From Caballeronia grimmiae (GTDB lineage Bacteria; Pseudomonadota; Gammaproteobacteria; Burkholderiales; Burkholderiaceae), in assembly GCF_000698555.1 (NCBI RefSeq), contig NZ_JFHE01000037.1, forward strand, positions 1 to 56,119: DNA of 56,119 bases, given 5' to 3'. Under the pieces are notes generated by a model. It ran no database searches. It had not been told where the DNA came from and worked only from the letters and a program-made list of their open reading frames with translations. Positions 10,784-19,628 of this stretch are shown here, one piece after another (within the stretch, counting starts at the first letter, position 1; each line of letters starts with the position of its first letter). Made by a program: the position numbers and the translations under genes.

Positions 10784-11725
10784 TTAGCTTGCCGTGACGA
10801 CGAGGCGCTCCGGCGCGAGCACGCCTTCGCCTGCTTTTGCCACACCGAGCAAACGGCCGCCTGCCTGCGCGTAGACGCGCACGCGGCCCGCCTCGATGTG
10901 CTCCGGCGACACTTCGGCCAGCTTGAGCCGCTGCCCGTGCAGGAACCGGCGGCACGCTTCGTCGTCGAGCCGCACGGCGGGAAACGTCGACAACAGCGCG
11001 TCCACCGGCTGCAGCCGCGCGTCGCGATCCGCTTCGTCCAGTTCCGCCAGTTCGTCCAGCGTCAGCGCATGCTCGAGCGTCAGCACGCCCACGCCGGTGC
11101 GACGCAGCGCCGTCAGATGCGCCCCGCAACCCAGCGCCTCGCCGATATCCTCCGCCAGCGTCCGCACATAGGTGCCCTTGCTGCACGTCACGCGAAAGGT
11201 CACGAGCGGCAACGCGCACGCGATCATCTTCAGCGCGTGAATCGTCACCTGACGGCCTTCGCGCTCGACCGTCTGCCCGGCGCGGGCGTATTCGTAGAGC
11301 GGCTTGCCATCGCGCTTTAGCGCCGAGTACATCGGCGGAATCTGCACGATATCGCCGATGAACCGCGTCATCGCCGCTTCGACGGCCGCTTCATCGCACG
11401 CGACGTCGCGCGTTTCCACCGCTTCGCCTTCGGCATCGCCCGTCGCCGTGCGGATGCCGAGACGCATCGTCGCTTCGTAGGTCTTGTCGGCGTCGAGCAG
11501 GTCTTGCGAGAACTTGGTCGCTTCGCCGAAGCAAAGCGGCAAGAGGCCGGTCGCGAGCGGATCGAGCGTGCCGGTGTGACCCGCCTTTTTCGCCAGAAAA
11601 ATGCGCTTCGCCTTGATCAGCGCGTCATTGCTGGACAGCCCGAGCGGCTTGTCCAGCAGCAGCACGCCATCGAGCGCGCGGCGCACGAGCTTCGGCCGGG
11701 CGGCATGATTCTTCGAAGCGGTCAT
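10784..11725 (-). CDS. truB: tRNA pseudouridine(55) synthase
   Basis: 313 aa. TruB isomerises U55 in the T-loop of tRNAs. The catalytic block is near the N-terminus: LLDKPLGLSSNDAL, then AGHTGTLDPLATGLLP with the catalytic Asp, followed by KTYEATMRLG. The C-terminal PUA-like part is present (QRLKLAEVSPEHIEAGRVRVYA). It is the last gene of the rimP-nusA-infB-rbfA-truB operon, 3 nt after rbfA. Confidence 0.97.
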   Translation of the reverse strand: MTASKNHAARPKLVRRALDGVLLLDKPLGLSSNDALIKAKRIFLAKKAGHTGTLDPLATGLLPLCFGEATKFSQDLLDADKTYEATMRLGIRTATGDAEGEAVETRDVACDEAAVEAAMTRFIGDIVQIPPMYSALKRDGKPLYEYARAGQTVEREGRQVTIHALKMIACALPLVTFRVTCSKGTYVRTLAEDIGEALGCGAHLTALRRTGVGVLTLEHALTLDELAELDEADRDARLQPVDALLSTFPAVRLDDEACRRFLHGQRLKLAEVSPEHIEAGRVRVYAQAGGRLLGVAKAGEGVLAPERLVVTAS

Positions 11726-11728
11726 CGC

Positions 11729-12106
11729 TCAGGCGCCTTCCTCGTCGTCCTTGGCGCGCGTCGCGTTCGCTTCGTCGATCAGGCGCGACATCTCGACGGC
11801 CTTTTCGATCGTCTGGTCATAGTGGAAATGCAGCGTCGGCACCGTATGGATGTGCAGCCGCTTGAACAACTGGTTATGCAGATGGCCGGCCGCGTGGTTC
11901 AACGCTTCCTGCGTTTGCATCGGATCGCCCGTGAGCGTCGTGAAATAGACCTTCGCGTGCGCGTAGTCCGGCGTGAGTTCGACGCTTTGAATCGTCACCA
12001 TCCCGACGCGCGGGTCCTTCACCTCGCGCATCAACTCCGACAAATCTCGCTGAATCTGATCCGCAATCTGCACGTTGCGGTTCGCGGATGTCCGTCTTTT
12101 AGCCAT
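11729..12106 (-). CDS. rbfA: 30S ribosome-binding factor A
   Basis: The protein from the ATG at 12106 (MAKRRTSANRN) is 125 aa, the family size; the frame stays open further upstream but without family similarity. RbfA has a single type II KH domain and acts in late 30S maturation at the 5' end of 16S rRNA. Typical sequence is VQIADQIQRDLSELMREVKDPR and the LRP-like segment IHTVPTLHFHYDQ. It is separated from infB by a 96-nt gap holding a terminator-like hairpin, and almost abuts truB. Confidence 0.95.
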   Translation of the reverse strand: MAKRRTSANRNVQIADQIQRDLSELMREVKDPRVGMVTIQSVELTPDYAHAKVYFTTLTGDPMQTQEALNHAAGHLHNQLFKRLHIHTVPTLHFHYDQTIEKAVEMSRLIDEANATRAKDDEEGA

Positions 12107-12144
12107 GATCTTGTTCCGTTTTCTGTCTTGCCGCCGCGCCAAAG

Positions 12145-12180
12145 AAAAAGGCGGAGCCAGCCGTTTGGCCCGCTCCGCCT
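12145..12180 (-). terminator. Terminator-like hairpin between infB and rbfA
   Basis: On the minus strand a 9-bp GC-rich stem (12172-12180 with 12149-12157, interior with extra GGCC pairing) is followed by TTTTT. It lies after the infB stop and before rbfA, inside the operon. It should cause partial termination or be overridden by coupling; which one is not visible. Confidence 0.6.
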
Positions 12181-12202
12181 CGAGGCTCAGCGTATTGATG
12201 CG

Positions 12203-15202
12203 TTACAGCGTGCGAGCCACTTCCGTCACTTCGAAGACTTCCAGCTGATCGCCTTCGACGATGTCGTTGAAGTTCTTGATCGAGATACCGCACTCGAAGC
12301 CCTGACGCACTTCCTTGACGTCGTCCTTGAAGCGCTTGAGCGATTCGAGCTCGCCCGTATGGATGACGACGTTGTTGCGGATCACGCGCACCGACGAGGA
12401 ACGCTTGACGAAACCGTCCGTCACCATACAGCCCGCGATCAGGCCAACCTTCGGCACGCGGATCACCTGGCGCACTTCGACCATGCCCGTCACCGTCTCG
12501 CGCTTCTCCGGCGCGAGCATGCCGGACATCGCCGCCTTCACCTCATCCACTGCGTCATAGATGATGTTGTAGTAGCGGATGTCGATGCCGTTCGATTCGG
12601 CCAGCTTGCGGGCTTGCGCATCCGCACGCGTGTTGAAGCCGATGATGACCGCCTTCGACGCCGTTGCCAGGTTGACGTCCGACTCGCTGATCGCGCCGAC
12701 CGCGCTGTGCACGATCTGAACGCGCACTTCGCCGGTCGACAGCTTTTGCAGCGACTGCACGAGCGCTTCCTGCGAGCCCTGCACGTCCGCCTTGACGATG
12801 AGCGGCAGGTTCTGCACTTCGCCTTCGCCCATCTGCTCGAGCATGTTCTCGAGCTTGGCGGCTTGCTGCTTCGCCAGTTTCACGTCGCGGAACTTGCCCT
12901 GACGGAACAGCGCGATTTCGCGCGCCTTGCGCTCGTCCGGCAACACGATGACTTCTTCGCCCGCCGCCGGCACTTCCGACAGACCCTGGATTTCCACCGG
13001 GATCGACGGACCTGCGGTCTTCGTCGGCTTGCCGGTTTCGTCCAGCATTGCACGGACGCGGCCGTAAGCGCTGCCTGCCAGAACCACGTCGCCGCGATTC
13101 AGCGTGCCCGACTGCACCAGGATGGTTGCGACCGGACCCTTGCCCTTGTCCAGCTTGGCTTCGATGACGAGACCCTTGGCGGCAGCTTCGACCGGCGCGG
13201 TCAGTTCCATCACTTCGGCTTGCAGCGAGACGTTTTCCAGCAGGTCGTCGATGCCCTGGCCGGTTTTCGCCGACACTTCGAGGAACGGCGAATCGCCGCC
13301 GTACTCTTCCGGCACCACGCCTTCCGCGACAAGTTCCTGCTTCACGCGGTCGGGGTTGGCGTCCGGCTTGTCGATCTTGTTGATCGCGACGACGATCGGC
13401 ACGCCGCCCGCCTTCGCGTGAGCGATTGCTTCCTTCGTCTGCGGCATCACGCCGTCGTCGGCTGCGACCACCAGAATGACGATGTCGGTCGCCTTCGCAC
13501 CGCGCGCACGCATTGCCGTAAAGGCTTCGTGACCCGGCGTGTCGAGGAAGGTGATGACGCCGCGCGGCGTATCGACGTGATATGCGCCGATATGCTGCGT
13601 GATGCCGCCCGCTTCGCCCGCCGCCACTTTCGCGCGACGGATGTAGTCGAGCAGCGACGTCTTGCCGTGGTCGACGTGACCCATCACGGTCACCACCGGC
13701 GGACGCGGCAGACGCTCTGCCGTTTCCTCGGTCGTTTCGCCTTCGGTCAGCAGCGCTTCCGGATCGTCCAGCTTGGCCGCAACCGCGCGATGGCCCAGTT
13801 CCTCGACGACGATCATCGCGGTTTCCTGGTCCAGCACCTGGTTGATGGTGACCATCTGGCCGAGCTTCATCATCACCTTGATGACTTCCGAAGCCTTCAC
13901 CGACATCTTGTGCGCAAGGTCGGCCACCGAAACGGTTTCCGGCACGTGCACTTCACGGATGATCGGTTCGGTCGGCGCCTGGAACGTGGTCTGATCCTGA
14001 TGCTTGCCACGGCCCTTCGGACCGCCGCGCCAGCCGCGATCGACGCCGCCGCTCGTGTCGCCGCGCGTCTTGATGCCACGGCGCTTCGATGCGTCGTCCT
14101 GCCAGCCGCCCTTGCCGCCGGCCTTCTTCTTGTCGCCCGAAGGAGCCGCCGCTGCGGGCGCAGGTGCGCCGGCAGCCGGCTTCTTCACGGCGGGACGCGC
14201 TGCCTGCGCGCCTTCCGGCTTCGCGGGCTTGTGCAGCGTACCCTTCGCTTCGGCAGCCTTGGCCGCTTCCGCCGGCTTCGCAGCCGGGGCCGGTTCCGGC
14301 GCCTTGACCTGCGCCTTGCGCGGGGTGTTCATCATTTCGCGGATGGCGCGTGCTTCGGCTTCAGCCGCCGCACGGCGCTTCGCGATGGCTTCTTGCTCCA
14401 TGCGAGTCTTCTCAGCGGCCGCCTTGGCGTCTTCTTCCGCCTTCTTCGCGGCTTCACGCTGGGCGGCGCGCTCGCTGGCGGCCTTCTCTTCCGCTGCCTT
14501 TTCGGCGGCGGCAGCGGCTGCGCGCTGAGCGCTGTCGTCTTGCTTGTCTTGTTTGTCCTGCTTCGGCTCGGCCTTCGCCTCGGCGGTGACCGGCGTACGC
14601 GCCTCCTGACGTGCAGCCTGAGCCGCACGGGAGATTTCCGCTGCCTGAGCCGCCGCCGTCGCCCGGCGTTCCGCCTCGGCTTCCTGCTTGCGACGCTCGG
14701 CTTCGGCCGCTTCCTCGCGGGCGCGGCGCTCGGCTTCTTCACGCTCGAGCTGGGCCTGACGCTCCTTCAGCTCGCGCTCTTCGCGCTCGAGCTGCTCGGC
14801 TGCGCGGCGCGCTTCTTCTTCGCGGCGCTGCAGTTCGGCCTCGTCGACTTCCGGCTCTTCGACGTGATTGGGCGTTTCGACAGGCTGCTCGACGCCGGTT
14901 TCGTCGCGCTTCACGAAAACACGTTTTTTGCGCACCTCGACCTGAATGGTGCGAGCTTTACCCGTTGCGTCGGATTGCTTGATTTCCGACGTATGCCGGC
15001 GGGTCAAAGTGATCTTGCGCTTGTCGGCGTCGGCGGAACCGTGCGACTTGCGCAAATGATCGAGCAGACGCGCCTTGTCCGTCTCGGACAGGTCGTCGTT
15101 CGCGCTCGCTTTCTGGACGCCAGCCGCCTGCAACTGCTCGAGCAGGACGCCCGCAGGCATTTTGAGTTCCGCGGCAAATTGGGCTACGTTGTTACTCGCC
15201 AT
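12203..15202 (-). CDS. infB: Translation initiation factor IF-2
   Basis: 999 aa, long as is usual in Burkholderiaceae. The N-terminus carries the IF2_N domain (MASNNVAQFAAELKMPAGVL). A long charged Ala/Glu/Arg region, probably helical, runs to about residue 290, followed by an Ala/Pro/Lys linker. A second IF2_N-like module (SVADLAHKMSVKASEVIKVM) and the G domain with GHVDHGKTS, DTPGHEAF and NKIDK follow. Domains II-IV, which bind fMet-tRNA, finish the protein. IF-2 positions initiator tRNA on the 30S subunit and promotes 50S joining. It sits between nusA and rbfA. The 1479-codon open frame on the other strand is a shadow. Confidence 0.97.
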   Translation of the reverse strand: MASNNVAQFAAELKMPAGVLLEQLQAAGVQKASANDDLSETDKARLLDHLRKSHGSADADKRKITLTRRHTSEIKQSDATGKARTIQVEVRKKRVFVKRDETGVEQPVETPNHVEEPEVDEAELQRREEEARRAAEQLEREERELKERQAQLEREEAERRAREEAAEAERRKQEAEAERRATAAAQAAEISRAAQAARQEARTPVTAEAKAEPKQDKQDKQDDSAQRAAAAAAEKAAEEKAASERAAQREAAKKAEEDAKAAAEKTRMEQEAIAKRRAAAEAEARAIREMMNTPRKAQVKAPEPAPAAKPAEAAKAAEAKGTLHKPAKPEGAQAARPAVKKPAAGAPAPAAAAPSGDKKKAGGKGGWQDDASKRRGIKTRGDTSGGVDRGWRGGPKGRGKHQDQTTFQAPTEPIIREVHVPETVSVADLAHKMSVKASEVIKVMMKLGQMVTINQVLDQETAMIVVEELGHRAVAAKLDDPEALLTEGETTEETAERLPRPPVVTVMGHVDHGKTSLLDYIRRAKVAAGEAGGITQHIGAYHVDTPRGVITFLDTPGHEAFTAMRARGAKATDIVILVVAADDGVMPQTKEAIAHAKAGGVPIVVAINKIDKPDANPDRVKQELVAEGVVPEEYGGDSPFLEVSAKTGQGIDDLLENVSLQAEVMELTAPVEAAAKGLVIEAKLDKGKGPVATILVQSGTLNRGDVVLAGSAYGRVRAMLDETGKPTKTAGPSIPVEIQGLSEVPAAGEEVIVLPDERKAREIALFRQGKFRDVKLAKQQAAKLENMLEQMGEGEVQNLPLIVKADVQGSQEALVQSLQKLSTGEVRVQIVHSAVGAISESDVNLATASKAVIIGFNTRADAQARKLAESNGIDIRYYNIIYDAVDEVKAAMSGMLAPEKRETVTGMVEVRQVIRVPKVGLIAGCMVTDGFVKRSSSVRVIRNNVVIHTGELESLKRFKDDVKEVRQGFECGISIKNFNDIVEGDQLEVFEVTEVARTL

Positions 15203-15216
15203 TCATTCCTCTTGAT

Positions 15217-15234
15217 GCAAGGACCAATCCTTGC
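15217..15234 (-). other. Leader hairpin just upstream of infB
   Basis: A perfect 7-bp stem (15217-15223 with 15228-15234, 4-nt loop) lies about 15 nt upstream of the infB ATG, next to the AGAGGAA ribosome site. A second GC-rich stem is near 15251-15267. There is no T-run. A translational control role is only a suggestion. Confidence 0.45.
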
Positions 15235-15295
15235 GGTTAGATCGGGGTCATGCGGCCAAACCGGCCGCGATATATCAGTGCGCCATGGTCATTTC

Positions 15296-16771
15296 TCACT
15301 GGAACCAGTGTTCACGTGCTTTCATGATCAACGCCTTAGCGGCATCCTCTTCCATACCGGTCATTTCGACCAGTTCATCTACTGCCAACTCCGCGAGGTC
15401 ATCGCGGGTTTGAACCTGGTGCTCCGCGAGCTTCGCGAGAAGCTCGTTGTCCATGCCTTCCAGACTCTTCAAATCGAGCGCGACGCCTTCCACCTTCTCT
15501 TCGTTGGCGATGGCCATCGTCAGCAGCGCATCACGCGAGCGGTTGCGCAACTCGTGCACGGTGTCTTCGTCGAAAGCTTCGATTTCGAGCATCTCGTTGA
15601 GCGGCACATAGGCGATTTCTTCGAGGCTCGTGAAGCCTTCGTCGATCAGGATGTCGGCAACTTCCTCGTCGACATCGAGACGCGCCATGAACAGGTCGCG
15701 CAACTTGCCACGCTCTTCGTTCTGCTTCAACGCCGACTCGTCCGGCGTCATGATGTTGATCTGCCAGCCGGTGAGCTCGCTGGCGAGTCGAACGTTCTGG
15801 CCGCTGCGGCCGATGGCGACCGCGAGTTCGCTTTCGTCAACGACGACGTCCATCGAATGCTTTTCTTCATCGACGACGATCGACTGGACGGCTGCCGGCG
15901 CGAGGGCGCCGATCACGAACTGCGCGGGGTCTTCCGACCATAGCACGATGTCGACGTTCTCGCCACCGAGCTCGTTCCTCACAGCCTGCACGCGCGAACC
16001 GCGGATGCCCACGCAAGTGCCGATCGGGTCGATGCGCTTGTCGTAGGCGATCACCCCGATTTTCGCACGCACGCCGGGATCGCGCGCGGCCGCCTTGATT
16101 TCCAGCAGCCCTTGTTCGATTTCAGGGACTTCGAGTTCGAACAGCTTCATCAGGAACTCGGGCGCCGTGCGCGAGAGTTCGATCTGCGGACCGCGCGCGG
16201 TGCGATCGACCTTCGCGATGTAGGCGCGCACGCGGTCGCCCACGCGCAGGTTTTCCTTCGGAATGAGCTGGTCGCGGCGCAGCAGCGCTTCCACACGACC
16301 CGATTCGACGATGAAATTGCCCTTGTCCAGACGCTTGACCGAGCCGGTCATGATCTTTTCGCCGCGCTCGAGGAAGTCGTTCAGAATCTGCTCGCGCTCG
16401 GCGTCGCGCACCTTCTGCAGGATGACCTGCTTCGCGGCCTGTGCACCGATACGGCCGAATTCGATTGACGGGATCGGTTCCTCGATGAAATCGTCCACTT
16501 CCGCGTCGGCCTTCTGCTCCTTCGCTTCGAACAGGAGGATTTCCTGATCCGGCTCTTGCAGGCCGGCCTCGTCCGGCACTACGCGCCAGCGGCGGAACGT
16601 TTCGTGTTCGCCGCTTTCGCGGTCTATCGCGACACGGATATCGACATCTTCCTCGAACAGCTTTTTCGTTGCCGAAGCAAGCGCAGCCTCCAGGGCTGCG
16701 TACACCACGTCCTTGTTGACGTTCTTTTCGCGCGCCAGCGCATCCGCCAGCATCAAAACTTCGCGACTCAT
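15296..16771 (-). CDS. nusA: Transcription termination/antitermination factor NusA
   Basis: 491 aa. The order is an N-terminal RNA-polymerase-binding domain (MSREVLMLADALAREKNVNK), an S1 domain (about 135-200), two KH domains with IGVIAYDKRIDPIGTCVGIRGSRV and VAIGRSGQNVRLASELTGWQ, and two C-terminal acidic helix-hairpin-helix repeats. NusA binds RNA polymerase and nascent RNA and modulates pausing, termination and antitermination. It overlaps the rimP stop by 4 nt (ATGA type), so translation is coupled. Confidence 0.97.
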   Translation of the reverse strand: MSREVLMLADALAREKNVNKDVVYAALEAALASATKKLFEEDVDIRVAIDRESGEHETFRRWRVVPDEAGLQEPDQEILLFEAKEQKADAEVDDFIEEPIPSIEFGRIGAQAAKQVILQKVRDAEREQILNDFLERGEKIMTGSVKRLDKGNFIVESGRVEALLRRDQLIPKENLRVGDRVRAYIAKVDRTARGPQIELSRTAPEFLMKLFELEVPEIEQGLLEIKAAARDPGVRAKIGVIAYDKRIDPIGTCVGIRGSRVQAVRNELGGENVDIVLWSEDPAQFVIGALAPAAVQSIVVDEEKHSMDVVVDESELAVAIGRSGQNVRLASELTGWQINIMTPDESALKQNEERGKLRDLFMARLDVDEEVADILIDEGFTSLEEIAYVPLNEMLEIEAFDEDTVHELRNRSRDALLTMAIANEEKVEGVALDLKSLEGMDNELLAKLAEHQVQTRDDLAELAVDELVEMTGMEEDAAKALIMKAREHWFQ

Positions 16772-17226
16772 TGTTTGCGGCTCCTAAAGTCAACTTTGGG
16801 GACGAGACGTGCTTTATCGAGGTCCGCGACCGTGAAATCGAGCATTGCGGCGCCGTCCTTCCCTTCAAATTCCAATTCGATCTTTTCGCCTTGCGGGGCG
16901 TGCAGAATGCCCCGGAACGACTTGCGGCCGTCCAGCGGCTTTTTCAATGTGATGACGATTTCGCTTCCCGCGAAGCGCTCGAAATCGGCCAGCTTCTTGA
17001 GCGGGCGATCGAGCCCCGGCGACGACACTTCGAGGCGGTCATAGTCGATGTTCTCGACCTCGAGCACGTACTGGAGCTGACGTGTGACTTTTTCGCAGTC
17101 TTCGATGGCGATACCGGCCGGCTGGTCGATATAGATGCGCAGCATGCCGCCTCCCGAACGCTCGAGATCGACAAGCTCGTAGCCCAGGCTCGAGACCGTG
17201 GTTTCAATCAATTCCGTCAGTTGCAC
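16768..17226 (-). CDS. rimP: Ribosome maturation factor RimP
   Basis: Read from the GTG at 17226 the protein is 152 aa, the usual family length. A GGAG ribosome site lies 5 nt upstream of this GTG, while the in-frame ATG at 17250 and the longer frame lack family similarity. RimP is needed for 30S subunit maturation. The N-terminal domain (QLTELIETTVSSLGYELVDL) and the C-terminal SH3-like domain (FRGILHAPQGEKIELEFEGK) are both present. It is the first gene of the operon. Confidence 0.94.
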   Translation of the reverse strand: MQLTELIETTVSSLGYELVDLERSGGGMLRIYIDQPAGIAIEDCEKVTRQLQYVLEVENIDYDRLEVSSPGLDRPLKKLADFERFAGSEIVITLKKPLDGRKSFRGILHAPQGEKIELEFEGKDGAAMLDFTVADLDKARLVPKVDFRSRKQ

Positions 17227-17328
17227 AGTAACTCCAAGGTGTTCGCGCATCGCGCCGCGAAACACCTGCGGGCGAGCGCCTTGACCGGGCGCGCACCCCT
17301 GCTCCCGAGATGCCGAACCAAAAAGCCA

Positions 17329-17352
17329 AAAAAAAATGGGCGCAACGCCCAT
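17329..17352 (-). terminator. Intrinsic terminator downstream of rluB
   Basis: On the minus strand the 7-bp stem (17346-17352 with 17336-17342, 3-nt loop) is followed by eight Ts. It lies about 240 nt beyond the rluB stop and about 100 nt before the rimP start, and separates the two transcription units. Confidence 0.8.
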
Positions 17353-17590
17353 CTTTTTCAACCGAGGTCGCACCCGGGCAGCGCGAAAACTATGTGCCCA
17401 GCGACTTCGTGATTTTAGCCATTTTTCGGGATAAACGCAAACGTAACGCCCGCGTTCGGCACTGTTTCGCGCCGGATCGCATGCATTTTTGCTTTGTGTC
17501 GATGGCGCAGGCTGCGCGCTTTCGAATTCGGCCGATAGCGCCGCTATCGACCGCTCCGGTTCGTCGCCCGGTCAGGCGACGAACGGGTTT

Positions 17591-19501
17591 TCATCGTCCG
17601 CGCGAGCGATTGCGCGGACCGCCACGACCCGCGCCGGCCTTGCCCTGCGTCGCAGCGGGCTGCTGTCCGCCGCCCTGACGATTGCCGCCGCGCGGGCCAT
17701 TGCCGCTTGCGCGCTTGGCCGGGCCATTCGCACCTTGCGGGCCGCCTTGCGGACGAGCGCCGCGCTGACCCGGACCACGACCGCCGCTGTTCGCGCGGTT
17801 GCCGTTGGGCTCGCCGCCGGCGCGATTGCCGTTCGCTTCCTGGCCACCGCGCCGGCCGGAACCGCCCGCATTGACGCTGTTCCCGCCGAAACCGCTGCCC
17901 ATGCCGAACCCGCCCGGCATGCCGCCCGCCGCGCCGCGCCGCCCGCCGCGAACCGGCGTTTGCGCCATGCGCAAGTGCGAACTCAGCACCGGCTCACGCG
18001 TGATGAAGCCCATCGAGGTTTGCATCGGATCGGGCTGCACACGCGGCGTCGAACTGCGTCCACCCTTCTCGGCGACCGGGGCCTTCAGACCCACCGACTC
18101 CATGAGACTGCGCACCTGATTGTCTTCGAGCTCTTCCCACTTGCCGCGTTTTAGGCCGCGCGGCAGCGCGATCGGACCGTGACGCGTGCGGATCAGGCGG
18201 CTGACCATCAGGCCGGCCGCTTCGAACATCCGGCGCACTTCGCGATTGCGGCCTTCCGCCAGCGCGACGTGATACCAGTGATTCGTGCCTTCTCCGCCGC
18301 CGTCCTGAATGCGCAGGAAGTTCGCGGGGCCGTCGTCGAGTTCGACGCCCTTCAGCAGCTTCTGCTTCATCGCCTCCGACAACTGGCCGACGACGCGCAC
18401 CGCGTACTCGCGCTCGACGCTGTATCGCGGATGCATGAAGCGGTTCGCGAGGTCGCCCGAGGTGGTGAGCAGCAGCAAGCCTTCGGTATTGAAGTCGAGG
18501 CGGCCGACCGCGAGCCACTTGGCCGTTTTCATCGACGGGAGCTTGTCGAACACCGAGGGACGCCCTTCCGGGTCCGCGTGGCTGACGATCTCACCCGTCG
18601 GCTTGTGATACAGCAAGATGCGCGGCGGCTTGCTCGCGAGCTTGCGCTTGAGCGGCTTGCCGTTGACGCGCACCTGGTCCGTCGGCATGATCCGCTGGCC
18701 GATGTGCGCCGGCTCGCCATTCACCGACACCCGCCCCGCGATGATCAGTTCTTCCATGTCGCGACGCGAGCCCATGCCCGCATCGGCGAGAACCTTGTGG
18801 AGCTTCGGTGTGTCGTCGTCCGGCTCGAGCACGCGCTTTTGCTGGGTGGCATTGCGGCCGCGGCGCAGCATCGGCGCACGCACGCCGCCAGAACCGTTGT
18901 CCGCGTCGAATGCGGGCGACGTCACGTAAGCGAACACGTCGTCGACGGCAGCCGCGGCGGCCTTCTCGACCGTCGCCGGGCCCGCATCGTTGCGCTTGCC
19001 GCGCTTGTCCTGCTTGTCGCGGGTCTGCTGGGGCGCCTTGCGACGACCGCCTTCGCGCGGTCCGGCGGCTGCCGTTTCGCCCGATGCCTCGATTCCCGCC
19101 TCGCCCGGGTTGGGGCGCGCGTTCTTGCGCCCGCCTTGCTTGCGCGCGGGCTTCTCGCCCTGCTTTTCGGTTTGCGGCTCGCCGCCGGCGTTACGCGGCG
19201 TCTTCGCGCTCGCGTCCTTGCGCGGCATGCGTACCTGCGCGACGACGACGCCATCGGGCGGCGCTTCCGTCACCGCGCCCGGCGCGGCGGGCGCGCCTTC
19301 GGCGCCCTTGGTCTTGGCGACAGCGCGGCGTCGCGCGATCAGACTGCGCGGCCCGCGACGCAGGCCGCGGCGCGGACGATCGTCGCCGTCGGCGCTCTCG
19401 TCGCTGCGCGTGCGTTCGCCGGCATCGGCCGAGTCATGGGCGTCCGCGGCGTGCATGGGCCGCGCGGATTCGGGCGAATCGCTGTCGTGGGAGTGTGTCA
19501 A
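17591..19501 (-). CDS. rluB: 23S rRNA pseudouridine(2605) synthase
   Basis: From a TTG at 19501, with GAGG five nt upstream, the protein is 636 aa; the frame is open 18 codons further but without a good ribosome site. The core is RluB: S4 domain (LHKVLADAGMGSRRDMEELI), then PRILLYHKPTGEIVSH and the catalytic segment GRLDFNTEGLLLLT with its Asp. It converts U2605 of 23S rRNA to pseudouridine. Long extensions flank the core: an acidic/basic N-terminal tail of about 210 residues and a C-terminal tail of about 180 residues very rich in Gly, Arg, Asn and Gln. These tails are common in Burkholderia RluB and are probably disordered RNA contacts. It follows scpB by 127 nt. Confidence 0.92.
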   Translation of the reverse strand: MTHSHDSDSPESARPMHAADAHDSADAGERTRSDESADGDDRPRRGLRRGPRSLIARRRAVAKTKGAEGAPAAPGAVTEAPPDGVVVAQVRMPRKDASAKTPRNAGGEPQTEKQGEKPARKQGGRKNARPNPGEAGIEASGETAAAGPREGGRRKAPQQTRDKQDKRGKRNDAGPATVEKAAAAAVDDVFAYVTSPAFDADNGSGGVRAPMLRRGRNATQQKRVLEPDDDTPKLHKVLADAGMGSRRDMEELIIAGRVSVNGEPAHIGQRIMPTDQVRVNGKPLKRKLASKPPRILLYHKPTGEIVSHADPEGRPSVFDKLPSMKTAKWLAVGRLDFNTEGLLLLTTSGDLANRFMHPRYSVEREYAVRVVGQLSEAMKQKLLKGVELDDGPANFLRIQDGGGEGTNHWYHVALAEGRNREVRRMFEAAGLMVSRLIRTRHGPIALPRGLKRGKWEELEDNQVRSLMESVGLKAPVAEKGGRSSTPRVQPDPMQTSMGFITREPVLSSHLRMAQTPVRGGRRGAAGGMPGGFGMGSGFGGNSVNAGGSGRRGGQEANGNRAGGEPNGNRANSGGRGPGQRGARPQGGPQGANGPAKRASGNGPRGGNRQGGGQQPAATQGKAGAGRGGPRNRSRGR

Positions 19502-19628
19502 AACAACCTCAAATGTCGAAGTGCGCGCCCGGGCGGACGCGCCAAAAATATCCACTGATCGGACCGGCCTCCGTCTTCGACGTAATCTTTTATCGAAGAC
19601 CGGGTGAATCAGGGGCCATGCAATTGCA

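Noticed and set aside
11504..15943. 1479-codon plus-strand open frame opposite truB-rbfA-infB-nusA
   Set aside because: It spans several real genes and their gaps on the opposite strand and has no recognisable protein features. It is a codon-bias shadow.
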